Assembly: GCF_900299525.1 (NCBI RefSeq)
Contig: NZ_OMKA01000029.1
Location: forward strand, 422,986-486,985
DNA length: 64,000 bases
From: Aquimarina sp. Aq78
GTDB lineage: Bacteria > Bacteroidota > Bacteroidia > Flavobacteriales > Flavobacteriaceae
Direction of reading: 5' to 3'
The notes below the pieces were generated by a model. The model was not told the origin of the DNA and made no database searches. It saw only the letters and a program-made list of their open reading frames with translations. This document shows positions 42,435 to 51,470 of this stretch, one piece after another. The stretch's first letter is position 1. Each line of letters begins with the position of its first letter. Position numbers and translations under genes: made by a program.

Positions 42435-43372
42435 TATTTTTTAATATACGTCAAATACGTAAAAGGGTACTTATGCTTTTCGTCTATATCATGAAATTCT
42501 TCTTTCTCCAACTTCCAGGCTTTAGCATCAATTTCAGGAAAAAAAGCGTCTGCTTCAAAAGACTCATGTACCCGGGTCAACTCTATACAATTTGCATAAT
42601 CCATCCCTATGGTATAAATCTCGCCACCTCCTATAATAAAAGGTTGTGCATCACCTTTAGCAATTTCTAAAGCATCCTGCATGTTATGCACTACTATTAC
42701 ACCTTCTGCCTGATAGTTTGTATTTCTGGTAATAACAATATGTACGCGGTTTGGAAGTAATTTAGGAAAAGTTTCAAAAGTTTTACGTCCCATAATAATA
42801 TGATGGCCGGTCGTTAGTTTTTTAAACCGCTTAAAATCATCTGGCAAATGCCAAACCAGATCATTATCCTTACCTAAGGCATTATTTTCTCCTGCCGCTG
42901 CAATCATTGTAATCATATTCTTAGTTTCTTTTAACTCTCCCACAATCTCTGATGTTTTTCCTTTTATAAATCCTTCTTTCTTTTTAACCAATTCTTCTTT
43001 GGGGTACATTAAATCTACATCTTTTTGAAGTAAAACAATTTCTTCTTTTTGTTTGGTAATTAATCGTTCCATCTGGCGATCTGCCCACTCTTGCCCCATA
43101 AATGTACTAAACAACCACACATTACAAAAATGTACTACCAAAAGGAATGCCCAGCAAAGTATTGCAATAATATACCAATCTATTCCTAATAAGGTAACCT
43201 CTTTTCCATAACCAAATACTAGATTGAGAATTGCTAAGAATATTGATCCAACTATAAAAATAATAAAGTGCTGAAATAATCTTTTTTTCTGAATAACACG
43301 TTTACGTGCATGCTCATATAGCTCACGTTGCTGTGGGTCAATTTGTGTTGTTTCTTTCTTTTTTGAAAACAT
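42434..43372 (-). CDS. folA: 2TM-domain / dihydrofolate reductase fusion
   Basis: A 312-residue fusion. Residues 15-105 are a 2TM-type domain with two transmembrane helices (about 33-53 and 65-88) and a basic, Gln/Glu-rich tail. Residues 153-312 are a full dihydrofolate reductase: MIAAAGENNALGKDNDLVWHLPDDF, IIMGRKTFETFP, the NADPH part IIGGGEIY and the C-terminal strand. So DHFR appears anchored on the inner membrane facing the cytoplasm. Thymidylate synthase (thyA) lies about 4.7 kb away, and the kinase gene overlaps it. Confidence 0.9.
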   Translation of the reverse strand: MFSKKKETTQIDPQQRELYEHARKRVIQKKRLFQHFIIFIVGSIFLAILNLVFGYGKEVTLLGIDWYIIAILCWAFLLVVHFCNVWLFSTFMGQEWADRQMERLITKQKEEIVLLQKDVDLMYPKEELVKKKEGFIKGKTSEIVGELKETKNMITMIAAAGENNALGKDNDLVWHLPDDFKRFKKLTTGHHIIMGRKTFETFPKLLPNRVHIVITRNTNYQAEGVIVVHNMQDALEIAKGDAQPFIIGGGEIYTIGMDYANCIELTRVHESFEADAFFPEIDAKAWKLEKEEFHDIDEKHKYPFTYLTYIKK

Positions 43373-43437
43373 ATTAATGCTAACTTAGTACCGGCAAGTA
43401 AAGATATAGTTTTTACCAAAAAGCACTAAAATTACTT

Positions 43438-44520
43438 ATGAAGAATTTAAGAAAAGAGTTTCCTGTTTTATCTCATAATACATATCTCAATACAGCATCT
43501 TCTGGATTACTTTATGATTCGCTTTTAGATTTTAGACAAGAACATGATTTAGATTTTCTTATTGGTGGAAGCCTATTTAGAGATCATCAACAGGACTTTT
43601 TAAATAATGTGCGTAAAACTATTGCAACATTTTTTGGAAGTTCTAATGACAATGTGGTATTAACTCCTAATTTTTCTTTAGGGTTCAATACGATATTGAA
43701 TGGGTTAGATAAAAATAAAAAAGTATTATTGCTGGATGAAGACTATCCTTCAATTAACTTTGCTGTAACTAGCAAAGGATTTGATGTTTGCTATGCTATA
43801 ATAGATGCTACAGTAGAACAAAATATTGAAAGTGCCATACAAAAACACAAGCCTGATATTTTTGCATTTAGCCTAATACAATACATTAATGGTATTGCAA
43901 TAGATCTTGATTTTCTTACCGCATTAAAAACCAAATATCCTGATGTGCTTTTTATCGCCGATGCTACACAGTTTTGTGGCACTAGAGCTTTCGATTTTAA
44001 TGCTTCGGGAATTGATATTTTGGGATGTAGTGGCTACAAATGGTTACTGGGAGGATATGGTAATGGATTTATGTTGTTTAACCATCAAATATTAGATCAG
44101 ATTACACCTTCTTCATATATCGATGCTGCTACCAAAACCAATTATGATCCTTCATATACAAGTTTGCAAGCAAGATTTGAATGTGGTCATTTGGACACCT
44201 TTAATTTTGGAAGCTTACAATATTCTCTGAATTTTCTAAACAAAATAGGCATTGCAACTATTGAAGATCATATGAACAAATTATGTGAGTATGCAAAATC
44301 AGAATTTACCAAACTAAATCTATTAGAAGAAAATGTGGTAAAGCGACAAAAACATAGTACTATTTTTAATATAAAGGGTGATCAGGAGCTACATTTACAT
44401 TTAAAAAAACATCAAATAATTACTTCTCTTCGTGGACAGGGTATTCGAGTTAGCCTTCATTTTTATAACACAAAAGAGGATTTAGAAAAATTACTTGATA
44501 TACTACATCGTTATCGTTAA
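43438..44520 (+). CDS. Class V aminotransferase / cysteine desulfurase-like protein
   Basis: A 360-residue PLP enzyme of the class V family. PLP features: ADATQFCG (Asp pairing with pyridine N), the PLP lysine in GCSGYKWLLGGYGNGF, and LNTASSGLLYD at the N-terminus. It is more like isopenicillin-N-epimerase/selenocysteine-lyase-like members than IscS. No active-site Cys loop for a desulfurase is evident. Function unknown. Confidence 0.85.
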   Translation: MKNLRKEFPVLSHNTYLNTASSGLLYDSLLDFRQEHDLDFLIGGSLFRDHQQDFLNNVRKTIATFFGSSNDNVVLTPNFSLGFNTILNGLDKNKKVLLLDEDYPSINFAVTSKGFDVCYAIIDATVEQNIESAIQKHKPDIFAFSLIQYINGIAIDLDFLTALKTKYPDVLFIADATQFCGTRAFDFNASGIDILGCSGYKWLLGGYGNGFMLFNHQILDQITPSSYIDAATKTNYDPSYTSLQARFECGHLDTFNFGSLQYSLNFLNKIGIATIEDHMNKLCEYAKSEFTKLNLLEENVVKRQKHSTIFNIKGDQELHLHLKKHQIITSLRGQGIRVSLHFYNTKEDLEKLLDILHRYR

Positions 44521-44642
44521 TATCTTATTGTTAAATGTTGATTAAATTACTGATAATCTGACACTTCCTCCTTTTCGCTTTTAATGTTTTGCAGTAACTT
44601 TAGTTTTTAATTTATTAACCAATATTTAATAGTACATAAATT

Positions 44643-44939
44643 ATGGCGATTACTAAGCAATACTTAAAATCTAAACCTATTTGTAAAGTTACCTTTATTG
44701 TTCCTGCGAAAGAAGCAAATAATGTAAGCGTAGCTGGAGAATTTAATGAGTGGAATACAGAAGCTACCATTTTGAAGAAGTTAAAAAATGGAAACTTTAA
44801 AGGGACCATCAATCTTCCTAAAGACAATAAATTTGAATTTAAATATATTGTAGATGGTGAATGGACCAATGAAATCGAAGCTGATGGATACCAGTGGAAC
44901 GATTTTGCTGCTACAGATAATAGTTTACTTGTAATCTAA
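44643..44939 (+). CDS. CBM48 / isoamylase N-terminal-like protein
   Basis: A 98-residue cytoplasmic single-domain protein matching the glycogen-binding CBM48/AMPK-beta type: VSVAGEFNEWNTEAT, then KFEFKYIVDGEW and NSLLVI. It has the conserved Trp (W in NEWN) that contacts glucan. It probably binds glycogen or a related glucan, with no catalytic part. Single gene, convergent with the ergothioneine operon. Confidence 0.85.
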   Translation: MAITKQYLKSKPICKVTFIVPAKEANNVSVAGEFNEWNTEATILKKLKNGNFKGTINLPKDNKFEFKYIVDGEWTNEIEADGYQWNDFAATDNSLLVI

Positions 44940-45013
44940 GACTAAAGACTTCGGTTTTTATCAGGTCTAATTGATTTTTAACTCTAATAAATCTTATAAG
45001 GTGTTGAAAGGTG

Positions 45014-45295
45014 TTAATCCACAACCTCAACACCTTTCCAAAAGGCAACATAATCTTTAATTTGTTTTGCTAAATCACTGGTATTTGGATAATACCATGC
45101 TGCATCCTTGTTTTCTTTTCCATCTACCTCGATTGTATAATACGATGCCACTCCTTTCCATGGACAATTAGTATGCGTGTCACTCGACTTAAAAAATTCT
45201 TTTTTTATTGCTTCTGGCGGAAAATAATGATTATTTTCTATCACTTTGGTATCATTACTTTCTGCTATCACTTGTCCGTTCCAAATTGCTTTCAT
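45014..45295 (-). CDS. DUF427 family protein
   Basis: A 93-residue protein with the DUF427 pattern: MKAIWNGQVIAES, NHYFPPEAI, TNCPWKGVASYYTI and DAAWYYPNTS. The fold is a beta barrel of unknown function. It starts 22 bases after egtD and appears to be the last gene of the ergothioneine operon. Confidence 0.88.
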   Translation of the reverse strand: MKAIWNGQVIAESNDTKVIENNHYFPPEAIKKEFFKSSDTHTNCPWKGVASYYTIEVDGKENKDAAWYYPNTSDLAKQIKDYVAFWKGVEVVD

Positions 45296-45317
45296 ATTCT
45301 GGGTATTTTTTATTTTG

Positions 45318-46292
45318 TTATTCTTCTTTTGTAATTAGATAGTCTTTATAGTCATTATTCTGGTCAGAAAAAGATTTCACGATTTTTAAACCAGATTCTT
45401 TTGCCAGCCATTTTACAATATCATCATCATATTTTTGAGAAATCTCGGTATGAATGCTTTCCCAGGCTTCGAAGTGAACTTGTAATGATAAACCATCAAT
45501 ATCAACAGTTTGCTTTTCTTTACTCACCAAATAACTTTTGGCAGTTCCATTTTCGGGATCATACGTTTCCCAGTGCATGAATTTATCCAGATCAAAATTT
45601 CCATTAAGTTCTTTATTGATTCTTGCCAAAACATTTTTATTAAAAGCTGCTGTTACTCCAGATTTGTCGTTATATGCATCCAAAACTTTCTGGGGGTGTT
45701 TTTTTTGGTCAAACCCTATAAAAAGCAAATCACCAGTATGCATTGCATTGTATAATTTTTTCAAAAACTGAATGGCTCTTGCATGTAATAGATTACCTAT
45801 ATTAGATCCCAGAACCATAATTACTTTTTTACGGTCGCTCATGTGCTTTAATCGATCTAAGACTTCAAAGTACTCACCTATTTGTCCTTGTACAGTAACT
45901 CCAGGCATTTCTTGGTTTAAATTTTTTACCAATCCATCAATAGCATTTTCGCTAATATCAATGGGGTTATAAGTAAAATTATAGTGTTGATTTAGCAATT
46001 CTTGCAATAACACTTTTGTTTTTTTTCCGTCACCTGCTCCCAATTCGATTAAGTCAAAACCTTCTTTGTGGGTATCAAATTTTTGAATAATATCAGATTT
46101 ATGAGTTTCAAAAATTTCATATTCTGCTCGTGTGAGATAATATTCTGGCAATGCCATTATTTGTTGGAAGAGTTCATCTCCTATTTCATCATAAAAAAAT
46201 TTAGATGATAAATATTTTGGAAACGCAGTTAAACCTTCGCATACTTCTTTCTCGAAAGTAGAAACCAATACTTTTTGATCTTTAGAATTCAT
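45318..46292 (-). CDS. egtD: L-histidine N-alpha-methyltransferase (EgtD)
   Basis: A 324-residue SAM-dependent methyltransferase that makes hercynine, the first step of ergothioneine synthesis. It shows the N-terminal KYLSSKFFYDEIGDELFQQI, the SAM-binding ELGAGDGKKTKVLL, VMVLGSNIGNL and the histidine-binding region IGFDQKK. Length matches the family. It is 16 bases downstream of egtB on the same strand. Use of SAM ties it loosely to the methionine region earlier in the window. Confidence 0.93.
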   Translation of the reverse strand: MNSKDQKVLVSTFEKEVCEGLTAFPKYLSSKFFYDEIGDELFQQIMALPEYYLTRAEYEIFETHKSDIIQKFDTHKEGFDLIELGAGDGKKTKVLLQELLNQHYNFTYNPIDISENAIDGLVKNLNQEMPGVTVQGQIGEYFEVLDRLKHMSDRKKVIMVLGSNIGNLLHARAIQFLKKLYNAMHTGDLLFIGFDQKKHPQKVLDAYNDKSGVTAAFNKNVLARINKELNGNFDLDKFMHWETYDPENGTAKSYLVSKEKQTVDIDGLSLQVHFEAWESIHTEISQKYDDDIVKWLAKESGLKIVKSFSDQNNDYKDYLITKEE

Positions 46293-46308
46293 GTAAAAAA
46301 TAGAGTTA

Positions 46309-47478
46309 TTAATCCTTCACTAATCGCAATCCTGTAAATTGCCATCTAAGGTGTGGGTGAAAAAAATTGCGATATGTTGATCTTGTATGGTTTCGTGGTG
46401 TAGCTACCGATCCTCCTCGCAACACTTTCTGATTAACCATAAATTTTCCGTTATACTCACCTAATGCTCCAGGAGCTTTTTTGTAGTTAGGATAAGGCGA
46501 ATATGCACTTTCTGTCCATTCCCATCGTATCCCCCATTCGAAAAGAGATTGTGCAGTTTCCCATTCGAACTCGGTTGGTAATCGCTCTCCTTTCCATTGG
46601 GCAAAAGCAAATGCTTCATAGAACGAAATGTGAGTAACCGGAGCTGTATAATCCACTGTTTTTAATCCCCGTAAGGTATACTGATAGTATTGTCCATCTA
46701 TTTTATGCCAATACAATGGAGCTTTGATGTTATCTTTATGTATCCAATCCCAGGCTTCTGCATGCCATAACAAGCTATTTTCATACCCTTTATCTTCGAT
46801 AAAATCAAGATATTCTCTATTTGTCACAAGTGCATTTGCAATCGTATACTCTCTAAGATATACTTTATGTCTGCCAAGCTCATTGTCATAACAAAATTTA
46901 TTTCCTGTATATCCAATCTCATAAATACCTGCTTCTACAGTACTATATTCAGGAGTTTGATCATCATTAGAAATAGGGTTTTCAGAAAACGTATCATTAT
47001 ATTTAGGAAACAACGGATTATTTCCCAATATAAATTTTATATCTGTAATCAATAATTCTTGATGTTGTTTTTCATGATGAATACCAATCTCTACCAATTC
47101 TCTAATTTCTGGATCATCATTTTCCTCTAAAAAAGTCTGCAAGTGCGAGGTAATATAATCTCTATATTCATATACTTCACTTACTGTTGGTCTAGAAAGA
47201 TTTCCTCTATCGGTACGTATTACCCGTTTTCCAACACTTTCATAATAGCTATTAAAAACATAGGCATACTCTGGATGAAATCGTTTAAAACCTGACACAT
47301 ATTTTGATAGAATGAATTCTTCAAAAAACCAGGTAGTATGTCCTAGGTGCCATTTTGGAGGAGAAACATCTACAATTGGCTGGATGACATAATCTTCTAT
47401 CTGGAGAGGAGCACAAATTTCTTCGGTATCTGATCGGGTTCTTAAAAAGGAAGTTATTAAATTATCTATAATGATCAT
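46309..47478 (-). CDS. egtB: Ergothioneine-type sulfoxide synthase (EgtB)
   Basis: A 389-residue non-haem iron enzyme joining hercynine to a thiol. The N-terminal DinB-like domain carries the iron ligands: HLGH (His47) and HHEKQH (His135 and His139). The C-terminal FGE-sulfatase domain includes GERLPTEFEWE, WEWTESAYSPYP and RGGS. The start at 47478 is used; an ATG 18 bases upstream lies in the hairpin. The thiol donor (cysteine or gamma-glutamylcysteine) is not obvious. It opens the egtB-egtD-DUF427 operon. No separate EgtE lyase is adjacent. Confidence 0.92.
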   Translation of the reverse strand: MIIIDNLITSFLRTRSDTEEICAPLQIEDYVIQPIVDVSPPKWHLGHTTWFFEEFILSKYVSGFKRFHPEYAYVFNSYYESVGKRVIRTDRGNLSRPTVSEVYEYRDYITSHLQTFLEENDDPEIRELVEIGIHHEKQHQELLITDIKFILGNNPLFPKYNDTFSENPISNDDQTPEYSTVEAGIYEIGYTGNKFCYDNELGRHKVYLREYTIANALVTNREYLDFIEDKGYENSLLWHAEAWDWIHKDNIKAPLYWHKIDGQYYQYTLRGLKTVDYTAPVTHISFYEAFAFAQWKGERLPTEFEWETAQSLFEWGIRWEWTESAYSPYPNYKKAPGALGEYNGKFMVNQKVLRGGSVATPRNHTRSTYRNFFHPHLRWQFTGLRLVKD

Positions 47479-47511
47479 AAAAAAGAGTGTATACAACTTA
47501 CGTATACACTC
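47479..47511 (-). terminator. Hairpin with U-tract abutting the egtB start
   Basis: On the minus strand GAGTGTATAC (47502-47511) pairs with GTATACACTC (47485-47494) over a 7-base loop, followed by TTTTTT and then directly the egtB ATG (47478). It would end the upstream thyA/TonB-like transcript, or attenuate egtB. Confidence 0.6.
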
Positions 47512-47589
47512 AAATTTACTGATTTTTATTATTTTTTATCCTATAACAAGGTTAATCCAATGTTAAAATTAGAATGCCCAATCTATATA

Positions 47590-48015
47590 TTACTGTGGTT
47601 TTCTAAAAGTAATTGGAACTGTATAAGCGATAGCTATTGGTTTTTCTCCCCATTTACCGGGTTTCATCTTAGGTATAGCTCTAATAATTCTAATAGCTTC
47701 TCTTTGTAAGTATCTATGTGCTCCTGTAACTTCAAGCACTTCTACTTTTCCTTTTTTATTTATAATAAACTCTACCGTTACTGTACCGCTTAATCCTTCG
47801 TTCAAAGCAATTTCTGGGTACTCAAAATTTTGAATAATATGATTTCTCAATTTTTGGTCAAAACATTGAGTAGGAGTCTGTCTTGATCGATCACATTTTG
47901 GCCACATCGGTGTGATTCCTTTTTCATTCGCATTTTCCTGCGATAAAATTATTGCATCCTGGGAAAAAGAAATTCCCGAAAGCAAAAGTGTTAAAATAAG
48001 TAATGTTTTTTTCAT
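47590..48015 (-). CDS. TonB C-terminal domain protein with a signal peptide
   Basis: A 141-residue protein. Residues 1-19 (MKKTLLILTLLLSGISFSQ) are a cleavable signal peptide, not a membrane anchor. Residues about 60-141 are the TonB C-terminal fold: YPEIALNEGLSGTVTVEFII, KKGKVEVLEVTGAH, and PIAIAYTVPITFRKPQ. Without an anchor it would be a free periplasmic protein, unlike a usual TonB. It starts 23 bases after thyA and may share its transcript. Confidence 0.85.
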   Translation of the reverse strand: MKKTLLILTLLLSGISFSQDAIILSQENANEKGITPMWPKCDRSRQTPTQCFDQKLRNHIIQNFEYPEIALNEGLSGTVTVEFIINKKGKVEVLEVTGAHRYLQREAIRIIRAIPKMKPGKWGEKPIAIAYTVPITFRKPQ

Positions 48016-48038
48016 CGTAGTTCATTTAAAATTTGGGC

Positions 48039-48863
48039 TTAAACTGCAACCCTTCCCTTTATATGAGAGTGTGGATCATAGTCTACTAACTTGAAATCAT
48101 CAAAAACGAAGCCAAAAATATTTTTCACCTCTGGATTAAGTATCATTTTGGGTAATTTTCGAGGTGTTCTAGATAGCTGAAGTTCTAGTTGTTCTTTATG
48201 GTTATTGTAGATATGAGCATCTCCAAAAGTATGTATAAACTCACCTGCTTCGTAGCCGCAAACCTGTGCCATCATCATGGTAAACAAGGCATAAGAAGCT
48301 ATATTAAATGGTACTCCTAAAAAAATATCTGCGCTACGCTGATACAGTTGACAAGATAGCTTACCATTAGCAACATAAAATTGAAAAAAAGCATGACAAG
48401 GAGGCAATGCTGCCTTACCGTTAGCCACATTTTCAGAAAATGACTTTGATGTATCCGGTAGAACGCTTGGGTTCCAGGCAGATACTAACATACGTCTACT
48501 ATCGGGGTTGTTTTTAAGCGTCTCTACTATTTCTTTGATCTGGTCAATTTCGTTACCATCCCAATTACGCCATTGATGACCATACACAGGACCTAAATCT
48601 CCATTATCATCAGCCCATTCATTCCAGATACGAACACCATTCTCCTGAAGGTAGCCTACATTGGTATCTCCTTTCAAAAACCATAATAATTCGTGGACTA
48701 TAGATTTTAGATGTAGTTTTTTGGTAGTAACCATAGGGAAACCTTCACTTAGATCAAAACGCATTTGATAACCAAAAACGCTTTTTGTGCCTGTTCCAGT
48801 TCGATCTTCTTTTGCATTTCCATTTTCAATTACATGATTCACAAGATCAAGATATTGCTTCAT
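48039..48863 (-). CDS. thyA: Thymidylate synthase
   Basis: A 274-residue enzyme making dTMP from dUMP with methylene-tetrahydrofolate. The nucleophile is Cys156 in LPPCHAFFQFY; other family parts are DRTGTGTKSVFG (20-31), RRMLVSAWNPS and QRSADIFLGVPFN. Length is typical (264-280). It works with the DHFR domain of the fusion at 42434, which restores tetrahydrofolate. The TonB-like gene follows closely. Confidence 0.97.
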   Translation of the reverse strand: MKQYLDLVNHVIENGNAKEDRTGTGTKSVFGYQMRFDLSEGFPMVTTKKLHLKSIVHELLWFLKGDTNVGYLQENGVRIWNEWADDNGDLGPVYGHQWRNWDGNEIDQIKEIVETLKNNPDSRRMLVSAWNPSVLPDTSKSFSENVANGKAALPPCHAFFQFYVANGKLSCQLYQRSADIFLGVPFNIASYALFTMMMAQVCGYEAGEFIHTFGDAHIYNNHKEQLELQLSRTPRKLPKMILNPEVKNIFGFVFDDFKLVDYDPHSHIKGRVAV

Positions 48864-49011
48864 ATTCTCTCTTACAGTTTATGTTTATGTTAATCTTTAA
48901 AGTTAAAAGTGCTTTCCAAATATACAAAAAATAGCATACGAGGCACTCTTTAATTTATTGATTTAAGGATTGTTGTACAATAGTTTTTAACAATACATTA
49001 TGAAAAAACTA

Positions 49012-50715
49012 TTATCCTATTATCATTCCTGCAATTGTAGCAGATAACAGGGATGCTATCGTACCTCCGATCAGTGCTTTCATACCAAATTCAGACAATG
49101 TTTTTCGCTGACCAGGTGCCAACGAACCAATACCTCCTATCTGTATTCCGATTGAAGCAAAATTTGCAAAACCACATAGCATATAAGTAGCCATAATCAC
49201 AGATTTATTATAGGTAAAATGTAGTGCGTTAGCTGGGTTTTTTAAATCTGCTAATTGTATATATCCTACAAACTCACTTGCTGCCAATTTAATTCCTAGG
49301 AGTTGACCCATTAAAGCTATATCTTCTTTGGCGACTCCAATCATCCACATTAATGGCGCAAAAAGATAACCTAAAATAAGTTCAAGAGATAAGCTTTGGT
49401 AGGCTGTGTTTGATGCTATCCAAGTGTTTATAGAAGTGATGTCTCCAACCCAACTTAATACACCGTTCAGCATAGCAATAAAGGCTACAAACACTAATAA
49501 CATAGCACCAACATTTACAGCTAGTCTTAAGCCTTCAGTTGTTCCGTTTGCTATAGCGTCTAAAATATTAGATCCTATTTTTTCTGAAGAAACATGCACG
49601 TCTGTATTAATTTTTTCTGTTTGCGGAAATAGTATTTTAGAAATAACAATTGCTCCAGGAGCTGCCATTACTGATGCTGCTAATAGGTGTTTTGCAAATT
49701 GTAATCGTAAAACCGGGTCGTCTCCTCCTAAAAACCCAATATATGCTGCCAGTACGGCTCCAGCAACAGTTGCCATGCCACCGATCATAACTAATAGCAT
49801 TTCAGACTTATTCATCTTTTCTAAATATGCTTTAATTAATAGAGGCGCTTCTGTTTGGCCTAAAAAGATGTTACCAGCGACACTTAAACTTTCTGCTCCA
49901 GATATCTTGAGTGCTTTGGTCAACAACCAAGCTAAGCCTTTTACTACTTTTTGAATAATACCTAAATAAAATAATAAGGAAGTTAAAGCTGAAAAGAATA
50001 TAATAGTTGGTAATACTTGAAAAGCGAATATAAAACCAAAAGTATCCATATCTACAACCAAACCTTCAAACAGAAATTTACTTCCCGCTCTAGTAAAGTC
50101 TAAAACACTAACAAATAGGCCTCCAACCCATTCAAATATCGTTTGAACAAACGGTACTTTTAAAACTCCAATAGCAATTATTAATTGAAATCCAACACCT
50201 AATCCAACTGTTTTCCAATTAATAGCTTTTCGGTTACTGCTAAATAAAAATGCAATTATCAGAAGTGCTATCATTCCTAAAATACCTCTCCATAAACTAT
50301 TAAACGAAAATCCTTGATTGGGTATAAGCTGATTAACCTCTGCAACAGGAGCTACTTGTACAGTTTCTTCCTGAGTAGTAAGAGCATATGATATATTATT
50401 TTTTGAAATGACCAGCGTAGAATCAGTTAAGGTAGTAACTTTATATCGTATAAGGGAATCTTGAGCTGTCTCGGGGAAAAGTAATAAAACGCTATTTTGC
50501 TGTAAATAATCTCCTTGTAGTATTTCTGAAGCACCATTAAAGGAATATGAAAACTGGCCTTGTTCTAATGAAAGATAATCTCCCTTTTTAACGGCAAAAG
50601 TTTCTTCTGGAGTTCCGTTAACTTTTTCTAAAATCCATTTTTTCTCTATGGATTGTGCTGATAATATGGTGAAAACGAATAGTGATAACAGAAAAGTAAG
50701 TAATCCTTTCTTCAT
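49012..50715 (-). CDS. CNT-type nucleoside transporter with exported N-terminal domain
   Basis: A 567-residue protein. Residues 1-20 form a signal peptide (KKGLLTFLLSLFVFTILSAQ); residues about 21-135 are a lipocalin-like strand-rich domain (KWILEKVNGTPEETFAV); and residues about 145-567 are a concentrative nucleoside transporter (NupC) with the Nucleos_tra2 core ADLKNPA, NVFLGQTEAPLLI (here NIFLGQTEAPLLI) and YICGFANFASIGI-like motif. The start at 50715 is chosen for the signal. It imports nucleosides with Na+ or H+; the extra domain may bind ligand in the periplasm. Confidence 0.87.
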   Translation of the reverse strand: MKKGLLTFLLSLFVFTILSAQSIEKKWILEKVNGTPEETFAVKKGDYLSLEQGQFSYSFNGASEILQGDYLQQNSVLLLFPETAQDSLIRYKVTTLTDSTLVISKNNISYALTTQEETVQVAPVAEVNQLIPNQGFSFNSLWRGILGMIALLIIAFLFSSNRKAINWKTVGLGVGFQLIIAIGVLKVPFVQTIFEWVGGLFVSVLDFTRAGSKFLFEGLVVDMDTFGFIFAFQVLPTIIFFSALTSLLFYLGIIQKVVKGLAWLLTKALKISGAESLSVAGNIFLGQTEAPLLIKAYLEKMNKSEMLLVMIGGMATVAGAVLAAYIGFLGGDDPVLRLQFAKHLLAASVMAAPGAIVISKILFPQTEKINTDVHVSSEKIGSNILDAIANGTTEGLRLAVNVGAMLLVFVAFIAMLNGVLSWVGDITSINTWIASNTAYQSLSLELILGYLFAPLMWMIGVAKEDIALMGQLLGIKLAASEFVGYIQLADLKNPANALHFTYNKSVIMATYMLCGFANFASIGIQIGGIGSLAPGQRKTLSEFGMKALIGGTIASLLSATIAGMIIG

Positions 50716-50766
50716 AAAAATTGAACTCATTTAAAATAGATTAGATCTTTAATGCTGACATACAAA

Positions 50767-51384
50767 TTAGCCTCGTTTGGAAATTTCATCGCGAATCCTT
50801 GCTGCTAATTCATAGTCTTCATTAGTAACTGCCTGATCAAGCATTCGATTGAGTTCTTCAATAGATAAGTCTTTATAACTTGTTTCTTTACCTACCATTT
50901 CAACATCATCAGAAACCAGTTCATCTACCAAAAGACTCTCGGGATCAGTCTCATCATCCTTTTTGGGATTTACTTTAAGATATATACCGGCCTGATCCAA
51001 AATATTTTTATACGTAAATATAGGAGCTTGAAATCGTAAGGCCAATGCAATAGCATCGCTTGTTCTGGCATCAATGATTTCTTCAATTTTATCGCGTTCA
51101 CAAATAACACTGGAATAAAAGACACCGTCTACCAGTTTATGAATAATTACTTGCTTCACTATAATATCAAACCGATCTGCAAAATTCTTAAAAAGATCAT
51201 GGGTAAGTGGTCTTGGCGGTTTTATTTCCTTTTCTAAAGCAATAGCTATAGATTGCGCCTCAAAAGCACCTATAACAATTGGCAACTTTCTTTCTCCATC
51301 CACCTCACTTAAAATTAGCGCATAAGCGCCATTTTGGGTTTGACTGTATGATATTCCTTTTATGTTCAGTCGAACTAAACTCAT
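50767..51384 (-). CDS. Bifunctional nuclease family protein (DUF151 + UVR motif)
   Basis: A 205-residue protein with a DUF151/BFN domain (VRLNIKGISYSQTQNGAYAL, IVIGAFEAQSIAIALE and DARTSDAIALALRF, residues about 1-130) and a C-terminal UvrB/UvrC-like helical motif (SIEELNRMLDQAVTNEDYEL). The start at 51384 is preferred over one 33 bases upstream that lies in a hairpin. Family members have been reported as nucleases; the role in Bacteroidota is unclear. Confidence 0.87.
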   Translation of the reverse strand: MSLVRLNIKGISYSQTQNGAYALILSEVDGERKLPIVIGAFEAQSIAIALEKEIKPPRPLTHDLFKNFADRFDIIVKQVIIHKLVDGVFYSSVICERDKIEEIIDARTSDAIALALRFQAPIFTYKNILDQAGIYLKVNPKKDDETDPESLLVDELVSDDVEMVGKETSYKDLSIEELNRMLDQAVTNEDYELAARIRDEISKRG

Positions 51385-51396
51385 ATTGCTCTCAAT

Positions 51397-51444
51397 AAAA
51401 AAGAGCTGTTTGAACATGCGGATTTTTACGTAGGTTCAAACAGC
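51397..51444 (-). terminator. Terminator of the etfA gene
   Basis: On the minus strand GCTGTTTGAAC (51434-51444) pairs with GTTCAAACAGC (51405-51415), then CTCTTTTTT. It separates the electron-transfer flavoprotein genes from the bifunctional nuclease gene. Confidence 0.8.
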
Positions 51445-51470
51445 CCCTAATTGGGCACAATTTATGAAAA

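Noticed and set aside
44998..45036. Inverted repeat AAGGTGTTGA/TCAACACCTT at the end of the DUF427 gene
   Set aside because: It overlaps the last codons and lacks a T-tract on either strand, so I do not call it a terminator.
49406..49954. 182-residue open frame antisense to the nucleoside transporter
   Set aside because: It is a Ser/Ala/Pro-rich mirror of a real membrane protein gene and has no start context or family match.
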